From Nitrososphaerota archaeon (GTDB taxonomy: Archaea; Thermoproteota; Nitrososphaeria; Nitrososphaerales; Nitrosopumilaceae), in contig JAGWGS010000051.1 in assembly GCA_028867235.1 (NCBI GenBank), positions 1-7,873 of the forward strand: a stretch of DNA of 7,873 nt, in the 5' to 3' direction. The notes below the pieces were generated by a model, which was not told the origin of the DNA, searched no databases, and was given only the letters and a program-made list of their open reading frames with translations. Positions 1 through 6,020 of the stretch are shown here, in pieces. The first letter of the stretch is position 1, and each line of letters starts with the position of its first letter. The position numbers and the translations under genes were made by a program.

Positions 1-85
1 AACTAAAACCAGAACCTAAAGTTGAACTAAAACCAGAACCTAAAGTTGAACTAAAACCAGAACCTAAAGTTGAACTAAAACCAGA
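1..85 (+). repeat. 24-base in-frame tandem repeat encoding ELKPEPKV
   Basis: The unit GAACTAAAACCAGAACCTAAAGTT occurs as a 23-base partial copy at 1-23, full copies at 24-47 and 48-71, and a 14-base partial copy at 72-85. All visible copies are identical base for base. The array may extend to the left of the window. Its length is a multiple of three, so copy-number change keeps the frame of the charged protein it lies in. Confidence 0.95.
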
Positions 86-404
86 GGAGAGGTCCACACA
101 AGAAATATCTAATGATGATCCATTTGCTGGAATTTCAACGCAGGACATTGAAAAATATTCTGACATCTTTGATGTATCGCCTCCTGAAAGTGATGATCAG
201 GCGCGAAAACTTGCTGCTGACATTAAAAAATGGATTTCTGCAGGGCGTCCAAAATCCAAACCAAAGGATGAACCAAAATCTAAACCAGAACCAGAAATGA
301 AATCTAAAGATGAATCTGAGGATGAATTAGAGGAAGAACATAAACAAGAAAAAGATGAGAAGCCTATAAAGAAGCGCTCATTATTTGGATGGATAAAGAA
401 ATGA
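1..404 (+). CDS. Hypothetical charged, repeat-containing protein (C-terminal part only)
   Basis: The reading frame is open from the left edge (codons in phase from base 3) to TGA at 402-404, giving the last 133 residues of a protein whose start lies outside. I do not recognise the family. It opens with repeats of the octapeptide ELKPEPKV, followed by a less biased segment of about 47 residues (bases 111-251, starting NDDPFAGI), then a long Lys/Glu/Asp/Pro-rich stretch, and ends in KKRSLFGWIKK. The middle segment may be a small helical element; the flanks are probably disordered. The tail is basic and aromatic and could be a docking or membrane-surface peptide; that is inference. No transmembrane segment is visible. 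The stop overlaps the argF start as ATGA (401-404), so the two are probably translated together. The other frames here give only short shadow reading frames, and this one is favoured by its long open run and codon pattern. Confidence 0.75.
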   Translation, partial: LKPEPKVELKPEPKVELKPEPKVELKPEERSTQEISNDDPFAGISTQDIEKYSDIFDVSPPESDDQARKLAADIKKWISAGRPKSKPKDEPKSKPEPEMKSKDESEDELEEEHKQEKDEKPIKKRSLFGWIKK

Positions 405-1315
405 AAATCCAAACAAAAGATCTTCTAACACTAAATGAACTGAGTAAAAATGAATTAATCGGCATAATTGAAAATGCTATCAAATTAAAAAAGGATCTAA
501 AAAAAGGAATCTCAAAACCGATTCTTAAAAATAAAACACTTGCCATGATTTTCCAAAAACCTTCAACTCGTACGCGAGTTAGTTTTGAAACTGGAATATT
601 CCAACTTGGAGGACATGCTCTTAATCTGTCTGCTGATGATTTACAACTAAAACGAGGAGAGACAATTGAAGATACTGCAAAAACACTCTCACGATATGTC
701 GATCTGATTATGGCCCGAGTATATTCCCATGATGAAGTTGAAATGCTGGCAAAAAATTCAACAGTCCCTGTGATTAACGGTCTCTCTGATTCATTTCATC
801 CTTGTCAGATATTAGCAGATCTCATGACTATACAAGAAAAAAAGAAGAAACTCAAAGGACTAAAAATTGCTTGGATAGGGGACGGAAACAACGTATGCAA
901 TTCTATGATTTATGGTTGCGCAAAAACATCTACTGATATTCATATTGCGACTCCTAAAGGATATGAGCCAAATCCTGATGTAGTCAAAGAGTCAAAAAAA
1001 CTCACAGATGTTCAATTATTTACTGATCCAATATTGGCAGTAAAAAATGCTGATGTAATAGTAACTGACACATTTGTATCAATTCATCATCAAGCAACTG
1101 ATAGGACAAAAGCTTTCCTGCCTCGTTTTCAAGTAAACTCTGATCTAATGAAAAAAGCAAACCATGATGCAATCTTTCTTCATTGTCTTCCTGCAAAAAG
1201 GGGCCAAGAAGTTACAAGTGAAGTCATAGATGGCCCACAATCTGTGATATGGGATGAAGCAGAAAATAGGTTACATGCACAAAAAGCGCTCATGGCCTCA
1301 CTCGCTCGAGTCTAA
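401..1315 (+). CDS. argF: Ornithine carbamoyltransferase
   Basis: Cytosolic enzyme that transfers a carbamoyl group from carbamoyl phosphate to ornithine to give citrulline, in arginine biosynthesis. The 304-residue length fits the family. Visible motifs: the carbamoyl-phosphate loop STRTR (55-59, within KPSTRTRVSFETG), HPCQ (133-136), DGNNVCNS at the start of the second domain, and the HCLP catalytic loop (261-264, with Cys262). These separate it from aspartate carbamoyltransferase. The ornithine-binding loop is odd: it reads DTFVSIHH (223-230), where most members have D-x-x-x-SMG; Asp223 and Ser227 remain but Met and Gly are replaced. I chose ATG 401 because it overlaps the upstream stop as ATGA; an in-frame ATG at 389 would lie deeper inside the upstream gene and add only four residues. 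GGATGG (387-392) is a weak ribosome binding site for it. The gene ends before the ribosomal promoter, so it probably belongs to the upstream transcription unit. Confidence 0.93.
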   Translation: MKIQTKDLLTLNELSKNELIGIIENAIKLKKDLKKGISKPILKNKTLAMIFQKPSTRTRVSFETGIFQLGGHALNLSADDLQLKRGETIEDTAKTLSRYVDLIMARVYSHDEVEMLAKNSTVPVINGLSDSFHPCQILADLMTIQEKKKKLKGLKIAWIGDGNNVCNSMIYGCAKTSTDIHIATPKGYEPNPDVVKESKKLTDVQLFTDPILAVKNADVIVTDTFVSIHHQATDRTKAFLPRFQVNSDLMKKANHDAIFLHCLPAKRGQEVTSEVIDGPQSVIWDEAENRLHAQKALMASLARV

Positions 1316-1317
1316 CG

Positions 1318-1325
1318 TTTATAAG
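1318..1325 (+). promoter_or_regulatory. Candidate TATA box of the ribosomal protein-secY operon
   Basis: TTTATAAG lies in the only sizeable intergenic gap of the window (1316-1363). An archaeal TATA box sits about 25 bases before the transcription start, which would put the start near 1345-1350 and leave a leader of only about 15-20 bases before rpl18. The gap has no convincing Shine-Dalgarno sequence before the ATG, unlike several internal genes, which suits a short-leader or leaderless first gene. No clear BRE is seen. A run of six T at 1339-1344 in the same gap could also end the upstream argF transcript. Prediction from sequence only. Confidence 0.5.
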
Positions 1326-1363
1326 AGCTTCACCAAAATTTTTTGTAAATAGGCTTAGTACAT

Positions 1364-1852
1364 ATGGCATATTCACAAATATTACGCAGATCTCGAGAAG
1401 AGAAGACCAACTATAGGAAGAGAAGACATCTTCTTATGGGTAGGAGAGACTTTATCACAGTTCAGATATCTAATGAAAATACTCTTGTACAAATCCATAA
1501 ACCTGAAATGGCAGGAGACAAGGTTCTTTCATCTGCTCATTCTAGATCGCTTCTAAACAAAGGATGGAAGGGATCAAGAAAAAGTATTCCTGCAGCATAT
1601 CTAACTGGCTATCTTGCAGGTAAGAAGGCACTTGCAAATGGAACCAAGAGTGCTGTACTTTATACTGGTACTAGAAAATACACTCAGAGAATTGCAGCTG
1701 CATTGAAAGGAATAATAGATGCTGGCCTTGAAGTGCCTGCAGACGCTGAAACTTTTCCATCTGACGAGAGGATTAGTGGAAAGCATCTCAAAGTTGCAAA
1801 TGAGATCACAAAAGTGAAATCTGCAATAGATAATGAGGTTAAATCCAAATGA
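1364..1852 (+). CDS. rpl18: Large-subunit ribosomal protein uL18 (L18)
   Basis: uL18 binds 5S rRNA together with uL5 and helps seat the 5S particle on the central protuberance of the large subunit. The 162-residue protein begins with the basic, Arg/Lys-rich stretch typical of the family (RREEKTNYRKR-like, residues 9-21) and carries the core with GWKGSRKSIPAAYLTGYLAG (about 67-86), then LYTGTRKY and a FPSDERISGKHL element near 131-142, as in archaeal L18 and eukaryotic L5. It stops soon after that element, so it lacks the longer C-terminal extension I know from other archaeal L18 proteins of about 185-200 residues. It is the first gene after the candidate promoter and overlaps rps5 as ATGA (1849-1852). 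The ATG start is the first one in frame and gives the expected N-terminus. Confidence 0.95.
   Translation: MAYSQILRRSREEKTNYRKRRHLLMGRRDFITVQISNENTLVQIHKPEMAGDKVLSSAHSRSLLNKGWKGSRKSIPAAYLTGYLAGKKALANGTKSAVLYTGTRKYTQRIAAALKGIIDAGLEVPADAETFPSDERISGKHLKVANEITKVKSAIDNEVKSK
1835..1840 (+). promoter_or_regulatory. Ribosome binding site for rps5
   Basis: GAGGTT, close to the archaeal anti-16S consensus GAGGTG, lies eight bases before ATG 1849 inside the end of rpl18. It supports that start and re-initiation after rpl18. Confidence 0.6.
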
Positions 1853-2484
1853 GTAAATCAGAACAAAGATCAAGACCACCACGAAAAGAACCAGAACAAG
1901 TGTGGACTCCACGAACCAAGCTGGGAAATCTAGTTGCAACTGAAAAGATCACATCTATGAAAGAAATCTATGAAAATGGTTATCGTATTCAAGAAGCAGG
2001 AATTATCAAAAAGTTATTGCCTGGAATCAAGACTGAAGTAATTGATGTTGGTATAGTTCAAAAACAGACAACCAACGGTGAGTATACAAGATTCAAAGCA
2101 CTTGTTGCAGCAGGAGATGAAAATGGTTGGTTGGGAATAGGACAAGGAAAATCAAAACAAATGAGAATTGCAATTGAAAAGGCAACAAATCAAGCTTATC
2201 TTAATGTAAGTCCAGTAAAACTTGGCTGCGGAAGTTGGGAGTGTAGATGTGATCAACATCATTCTGTACCATTCAAAGTAAGAGGAAGAGGTGGAAGTGT
2301 AACTGTTGAAGTTATTCCTGGACCAAGAGGTCTTGGCCTTGTAGCTGGTGGAAATATTAGAAATCTTCTAAAATTGGCTGGTTTGAAAGATGCGTGGACA
2401 AAAAGTACTGGCTCTACAAACACTATGACATCTACTTCACGAGCTGTTTTGGATTGTTTGAGACAAACATTTAGTCAGGGTTGA
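1849..2484 (+). CDS. rps5: Small-subunit ribosomal protein uS5 (S5)
   Basis: uS5 sits on the back of the small subunit near the mRNA entry region and affects decoding accuracy. The 211 residues fit archaeal S5. After a charged N-terminal extension, the double-stranded-RNA-binding-like S5 domain spans roughly 60-125, with VAAGDENGWLGIGQGKSKQM near 86-105 as its hallmark. The archaeal Cys segment GCGSWECRC (126-134) follows, then the C-terminal domain with PFKVRGRGGSV and PGPRGLGLVAGGN (141-169). The Cys-rich segment is normal for archaeal S5 and not a new zinc site. The start overlaps the rpl18 stop by four bases and is backed by GAGGTT at 1835-1840. Its own stop (TGA 2482-2484) lies eight bases before the preferred rpl30 start. 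Confidence 0.97.
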   Translation: MSKSEQRSRPPRKEPEQVWTPRTKLGNLVATEKITSMKEIYENGYRIQEAGIIKKLLPGIKTEVIDVGIVQKQTTNGEYTRFKALVAAGDENGWLGIGQGKSKQMRIAIEKATNQAYLNVSPVKLGCGSWECRCDQHHSVPFKVRGRGGSVTVEVIPGPRGLGLVAGGNIRNLLKLAGLKDAWTKSTGSTNTMTSTSRAVLDCLRQTFSQG

Positions 2485-2492
2485 ATGAAAAA

Positions 2493-2960
2493 ATGGGCAA
2501 AGCTTTCTTAATAGTTAGAATGAAGGGAACTGTTAACGTTCCATATTGGGCTAACACTACAATGGATCTTTTGAATTTAGATAAAAGATTCAGAGCTACT
2601 ATCATTCCAGAAAAAGACAACACAAAAGGAATGCTCAATAAAATAAAGCACTATGTATCATGGCAGGAAATTGATGTATCAACTGCAAAAGAACTACTAG
2701 AGAAAAAAGCACGAAAGGGTGGATATCAAAAAATCACTGCTGAAGATATGACTAAACTAGGATTCAAAAACACTGATGATCTTGCAAAATCACTTGCAGA
2801 CGGATCTGTTGCATTATCTAAATTAAAGCCACTAAAACCATGGTTTGCATTATCTCCACCAAAACATGGCTTCAAAAGAAATACCAAGAAGATGTATGGA
2901 GAAGGCGGAATTCTTGGTAGTCATAAAGAACTCTTAGCACAAGTGAGGTTAATGATGTAA
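2493..2960 (+). CDS. rpl30: Large-subunit ribosomal protein uL30 (L30)
   Basis: Archaeal/eukaryotic-type uL30 (related to eukaryotic L7), a large-subunit protein bound to 23S rRNA. From ATG 2493 it has 155 residues, essentially the usual archaeal length (about 154). The N-terminal KAFLIVRMKGTVNVP strand-turn leads into a core with LNLDKRFRATIIP and GMLNKIKHYVSW (near 47-57). The archaeal extension ends with PPKHGFKRNTKKMYGEGGILG (near 122-142); the internal helical insert (about 65-110) is charged. A TTG at 2481 is in frame and overlaps the rps5 stop as TTGA, which would add four residues (MNEK). I prefer 2493 for the length, the family N-terminus, and the GGGTTGA stretch (2478-2484) about eight bases upstream. 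The stop is one base before rpl15. Confidence 0.94.
   Translation: MGKAFLIVRMKGTVNVPYWANTTMDLLNLDKRFRATIIPEKDNTKGMLNKIKHYVSWQEIDVSTAKELLEKKARKGGYQKITAEDMTKLGFKNTDDLAKSLADGSVALSKLKPLKPWFALSPPKHGFKRNTKKMYGEGGILGSHKELLAQVRLMM
2945..2949 (+). promoter_or_regulatory. Ribosome binding site for rpl15
   Basis: GAGGT, a good match to the archaeal Shine-Dalgarno core, lies twelve bases before ATG 2962 within the last codons of rpl30. The spacing is slightly long. Confidence 0.45.
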
Positions 2961-2961
2961 T

Positions 2962-3384
2962 ATGCCGACACGAGCAAGAAAAACAAGAAAATATCGAGGA
3001 AGCAGACACTGCGGATGGGGACAGATAGGTCAACACAGAGCAAGTGGTCACAAGGGAGGCCTTGGTCAATCTGGTCTGCACAAACATCATTTCATACGAA
3101 TGCTCATGACAGATCCAAAACACTTTGGTCATGATTCTACTCACCCACCACATCCAAATCTAGTTCGAAAATGGGCTAGTGTAAGAGATTTGGATGATAT
3201 CTATGCTAAATTTGGAAAACAGGAAGGTGGCAAGAAATTGATAGACCTTACTGAACTAGGCTACGACAAGCTGTTGGGAGGAGGACAGACTGAAAATGCT
3301 TACGTTGTTAAGGTAGAAAAATTCTCTGCTTCCGCCGAAGAAAAAGTAAAACGATCTGGTGGAGAGGTGCAAGCAGTAGCGTGA
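2962..3384 (+). CDS. rpl15: Large-subunit ribosomal protein uL15 (L15)
   Basis: uL15 is an early-to-middle assembly protein of the large subunit that threads a basic glycine-rich N-terminal arm through 23S rRNA. The 140-residue product starts with MPTRARKTRKYRGSRHCGWG and GQHRASGHKGGLGQSGLHKHH, which is the archaeal/eukaryotic L15 (eukaryotic L27a/L28-like) arm. The globular C-terminal half carries KKLIDLTELGYDKLLGGG (about 92-109), which leads to the final beta segment. The start follows the rpl30 stop by one base and has GAGGT upstream. The last codons GTGA (3381-3384) are shared with the secY start, so translation of secY likely follows termination here. Confidence 0.96.
   Translation: MPTRARKTRKYRGSRHCGWGQIGQHRASGHKGGLGQSGLHKHHFIRMLMTDPKHFGHDSTHPPHPNLVRKWASVRDLDDIYAKFGKQEGGKKLIDLTELGYDKLLGGGQTENAYVVKVEKFSASAEEKVKRSGGEVQAVA
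3364..3369 (+). promoter_or_regulatory. Ribosome binding site for secY
   Basis: GAGGTG, a perfect six-base match to the archaeal consensus, lies eleven bases before GTG 3381 inside rpl15. It supports the unusual GTG start of secY. Confidence 0.6.
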
Positions 3385-4820
3385 CATCTGAAGAAGGAAC
3401 AACCTCTGCAGGTTTTTTAAGAACAATTATTTCAAAAGCTGAAACCTATATCCCACAAGTACCCAAGCCGAAAAAGAAAGTATCACTACAAGTTCGTTTG
3501 ATGTGGTGTGGAATTGCATTATTTATCTACATGATAATGGGTCAGACACCTCTTTATGGTGCGTCAACACCAGCCTTTGATTTCCTTGCATTTGCAAGAG
3601 TAATTTTTGCATCACAACAAGGTACTTTGATAGAACTTGGTATTGGACCAATAGTTACCGCTGGATTGTTGATGCAACTTCTCAAAGGTTCTGAGATATT
3701 TCATCTTGACTTTAAGAAACCAGAAGATAGAGAGTTGTATCAAACTGCAACTAAGATTGTTACTTACATTGTAATTATTGCAGAATCTTCTTTGTACGGA
3801 ATGGCAGTTTACGGCCCAAGGATGCCAAATCATGAAGCTATCTTCATCTTGGTAGGGCAGTTAATCGGTGCCTCTGTAATTATCATGTTACTAGATGAAC
3901 TGGTCCAAAAAGGATGGGGGCTTGGAAGTGGAATTAGTTTGTTTATTGCAGCCGGTGTAGCACAGCAAGTAATTTGGAGCATATTCAGTCCTATGCCAGC
4001 AGGAGACGGTGGTCCAGTAGGTGTATTTGCAAACATCATACATGGTGCAATACATCATGACTTTAGTAATCTGTTCTTTAGGGCAAACCAATTACCTGGA
4101 ATATTTGGATTACTGATAACTGCAGGTGTTTTGTTAATTCTTGTATATACTCAAGGAATCAAAGTAGAGATTCCAATTGTATCTACCAAATATAGAGGAT
4201 TTTCAGCCGTATATCCAATCAAGTTAATGTACGTATCTAACATTCCTGTAATCTTGGCATCTGCACTTACTGCCAACGCTGTATTTGTGGGTCAGATAAT
4301 GTGGGCTAACTTTAACCCGCGAAATGCAAATCCTTTCCTGAATTTCCTTGGAATGTTTGATCCTACCTCTCCATCCACTCCTACCGGTGGTATTCTTTAC
4401 TATGTCACTGCACCGCGTGGATTAGATATAGTGGCACTTGATCCAACAAGAGCTGCTCTCTATATTTTGTTCATGATTGGAATTGTAGTTTTATTTGGAA
4501 GATTGTGGATTGAACTTGGAGGTCTGTCAGCAAAAAGTGCTGCCAAGAACTTGTTAGATGCAGAGGTCCAGATACCTGGATTTAGGCGTTCAAACCAACC
4601 AGTTGAAAACCTGCTTCAAAAATACATTCCGTCTGTTACCATTATCGGTTCTATCATACTTGGACTACTAGCAGGTACCTCAGATGTACTAGGAACATTC
4701 GGATCAGGAACAGGAATGTTGTTGACAGTTGATATCTTGATTAACTATTACAATTTACTTGTTCGTGAAAGAGTCGAAGAAGTAATGCCTACTCTGGGTG
4801 CATTGCTTGGCAGAAAGTAA
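3381..4820 (+). CDS. secY: Protein translocase subunit SecY
   Basis: SecY is the pore-forming subunit of the SecYE-beta channel in the cytoplasmic membrane, which moves unfolded proteins across or laterally into the bilayer with the SRP pathway and the ribosome. The 479 residues and about ten hydrophobic segments match archaeal SecY. After a basic cytosolic N-terminus (PKPKKKV, 28-34), TM1 is near 38-58, the plug region near 62-80 (ending QQGTLIELGIGP), and the conserved GWGLGSGISLFIAAGVAQ lies at 178-195. A KVEIP/KYRGF segment (261-274) and a basic cytosolic loop (about 383-413) precede TM9-10, and the end reads EEVMPTLGALLGRK. GTG 3381 overlaps the rpl15 stop by four bases and has a consensus ribosome binding site, so I accept it as the start. 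SecE and Sec-beta are not in this window. The last 14 bases overlap adk. Confidence 0.97.
   Translation: MTSEEGTTSAGFLRTIISKAETYIPQVPKPKKKVSLQVRLMWCGIALFIYMIMGQTPLYGASTPAFDFLAFARVIFASQQGTLIELGIGPIVTAGLLMQLLKGSEIFHLDFKKPEDRELYQTATKIVTYIVIIAESSLYGMAVYGPRMPNHEAIFILVGQLIGASVIIMLLDELVQKGWGLGSGISLFIAAGVAQQVIWSIFSPMPAGDGGPVGVFANIIHGAIHHDFSNLFFRANQLPGIFGLLITAGVLLILVYTQGIKVEIPIVSTKYRGFSAVYPIKLMYVSNIPVILASALTANAVFVGQIMWANFNPRNANPFLNFLGMFDPTSPSTPTGGILYYVTAPRGLDIVALDPTRAALYILFMIGIVVLFGRLWIELGGLSAKSAAKNLLDAEVQIPGFRRSNQPVENLLQKYIPSVTIIGSIILGLLAGTSDVLGTFGSGTGMLLTVDILINYYNLLVRERVEEVMPTLGALLGRK
4796..4800 (+). promoter_or_regulatory. Ribosome binding site deciding the adk start
   Basis: GGGTG (core GGTG) lies six bases before TTG 4807 within the end of secY. 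The alternative GTG at 4798 falls inside this motif, so the site favours TTG 4807 as the real adk start. Confidence 0.5.
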
Positions 4821-5397
4821 GAGAATTATCATTGTAGGAATTCCAGGAGTAGGTAAAACTACTGTCGTATCAAAGGTAGTGGAATTATTAAAAACAAAAA
4901 ACATCAAGGTAAGTGTTTCAATATTTGGCACTGTCATGTTTAATGAAGCAAAAAAGAGGGGGGTCCAAAATAGAGACGATCTTAGAAAACTATCTGTAAA
5001 AGAACAAAAAGAATTACAATCTACTGCTGCACGAGCAATCTCATCAATTACTGATGACGTAGTAATTGTGGATACACATGCATTCATTTCTACAAATGAG
5101 GGGTTTTATCCAGGACTTCCACACAATGTGTTGGAAATTCTCAATCCTGACAGTTTCATCATGATAACAGCACGACCTGAAGAAATTTACAATCGTAGAA
5201 TGACTGACACCACTAGAACAAGAGACATTGTATCAATAGATGCGATAAAAAAAGAACTTGATGTAACAAGTGCAATGCTTTCTACATGTTCTATACTGTG
5301 TGGCTCTCCAATCAAGATGGTTCTTAATACTGAAGGTAAAGTTGATGAAGCGGCACGAGGCATCATAAGTGCAATGGGGTATAACCATGGAACATAG
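4807..5397 (+). CDS. adkA: Adenylate kinase, archaeal type
   Basis: Cytosolic enzyme that interconverts ATP + AMP and 2 ADP, of the archaeal AdkA class rather than the bacterial Adk class. From TTG 4807 it has 196 residues, in line with the family. The P-loop GIPGVGKT is at 11-18, an AMP-side FGTVM at 40-44, DTHAFI (89-94) is the Walker-B-like strand, and PGLP (102-105) follows. The arginine-rich lid NRRMTDTTRTRD spans 129-140. An in-frame GTG at 4798 would add three residues (MHC); TTG 4807 is preferred for the GGGTG at 4796-4800 and the expected MAESKR-type N-terminus. It overlaps secY by 14 bases and the next gene by 11. Being next to secY is the standard archaeal arrangement, probably linking energy charge to growth-related expression. 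Confidence 0.93.
   Translation: MAESKRIIIVGIPGVGKTTVVSKVVELLKTKNIKVSVSIFGTVMFNEAKKRGVQNRDDLRKLSVKEQKELQSTAARAISSITDDVVIVDTHAFISTNEGFYPGLPHNVLEILNPDSFIMITARPEEIYNRRMTDTTRTRDIVSIDAIKKELDVTSAMLSTCSILCGSPIKMVLNTEGKVDEAARGIISAMGYNHGT
5376..5380 (+). promoter_or_regulatory. Ribosome binding site deciding the DUF106 gene start
   Basis: GGGGT lies six bases before ATG 5387 inside adk. An in-frame GTG at 5369 has no such site, so ATG 5387 is preferred. Confidence 0.45.
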
Positions 5398-6019
5398 TCT
5401 GATTCTTAATTTTCTCAATTCTATTGTATTGCAGATACCTGGTCTAAGTAAGGGGCCATTAGGAAGTGCAAATCCTATTGTAAAGGGAATGATTCCTTCC
5501 GCCCTTGGAATCATGTCTATTTCTATAGGTCTGAACTTGCTAAATGCATTAATCAAAAGAAAGATGGTTGACCAGGAAAAACTAAAGCGACTGCTAAAAG
5601 AAACGCGTGCTTGGCAAAAAGAAAGAATGGCTGCATTCAAGTCAAAAGACCAGGCAAAAACTGATGAGCTTAACAAAAAATCTGCATACATGAACAAGAT
5701 GAACATGGAAGTGATGCAGATGAACATGAGACCAATGATGATTACCTTTCTTCCATTGATTTTGATATTCTATTTCGTTCTTCCACCTTTGTTCTCATAC
5801 ACTGTAGCTATATCCCCAATATCTCTGAACTTTATTCCAGGGGGATTTTTTGAACTTACTTGTACTGCCGCAAAAGTAGCTGAATCACAATTGGCAGGTC
5901 ATCCACATGTATGTCAACATGTAAATGAATTGTATTTCTGGGCTTGGTATTTCCTTTCTTCTGCTGCCTTTAGTGGTATCATAATGCGAGTTACAAAAAC
6001 TACAATGGATACAAGCTAA
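5387..6019 (+). CDS. DUF106 / Ylp1 membrane insertase (EMC3/TMCO1/YidC superfamily)
   Basis: Three-segment membrane protein of the DUF106 family, the archaeal member of the Oxa1/YidC/EMC3/TMCO1 superfamily that helps insert membrane proteins at the ribosome. Position between adk and cmk is the standard archaeal location and supports the call. Of 210 residues, TM1 is about 34-56, a charged helical coiled coil about 60-100 faces the cytosol, TM2 is about 117-137, and TM3 about 183-201 (FWAWYFLSSAAFSGIIM). Family topology puts the 138-182 loop outside. Two features stand out: 102-118 holds eight methionines in 17 residues, and the outer loop carries Cys159, Cys176, His172, His174 and His178. ATG 5387 is chosen over GTG 5369 because of the GGGGT site and because the start then lies near the adk stop (11-base overlap). 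Molecular function is inferred from family, not tested here. Confidence 0.88.
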   Translation: MEHSLILNFLNSIVLQIPGLSKGPLGSANPIVKGMIPSALGIMSISIGLNLLNALIKRKMVDQEKLKRLLKETRAWQKERMAAFKSKDQAKTDELNKKSAYMNKMNMEVMQMNMRPMMITFLPLILIFYFVLPPLFSYTVAISPISLNFIPGGFFELTCTAAKVAESQLAGHPHVCQHVNELYFWAWYFLSSAAFSGIIMRVTKTTMDTS

Positions 6020-6020
6020 A

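Noticed and set aside
1..85. CRISPR-like repeats at the left edge
   Set aside because: Units are directly adjacent with no spacers, in frame with a protein, and 24 bases long with no palindrome.
112..300. Plus-strand frame of 62 codons overlapping the charged protein
   Set aside because: It is a frame-shifted reading of the repeat-containing gene, which is open across the whole region and ends in the ATGA overlap with argF.
197..412. Minus-strand open frame opposite the charged protein
   Set aside because: Low-complexity Ser/Asp/Gly product, mirror of the Lys/Glu-rich coding strand; no start context or family resemblance.
565..580. Inverted repeat AACTCG-TACG-CGAGTT
   Set aside because: Lies within argF codons for the conserved STRTRVS motif; constrained by protein sequence and not followed by a T-run, so a terminator or operator is unlikely.
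1339..1344. Run of six T as an argF terminator
   Set aside because: Plausible for an archaeal oligo-T terminator but only one short run in AT-rich DNA, and it lies within the presumed promoter spacing; mentioned with the promoter and not called alone.
1601..1939. Minus-strand frame of 112 codons across rpl18 and rps5
   Set aside because: Lies fully opposite two well-conserved ribosomal protein genes, and its product has no recognisable features.
2218..2259. Cys/His segment of uS5 as a new zinc site
   Set aside because: GCGSWECRC is a normal part of archaeal S5 proteins.
5233..5727. Minus-strand frame of 164 codons with hydrophobic stretches
   Set aside because: It is the complement of adk and the DUF106 gene; the hydrophobic look comes from reading the complement of AT-rich, Lys/Met-rich codons.
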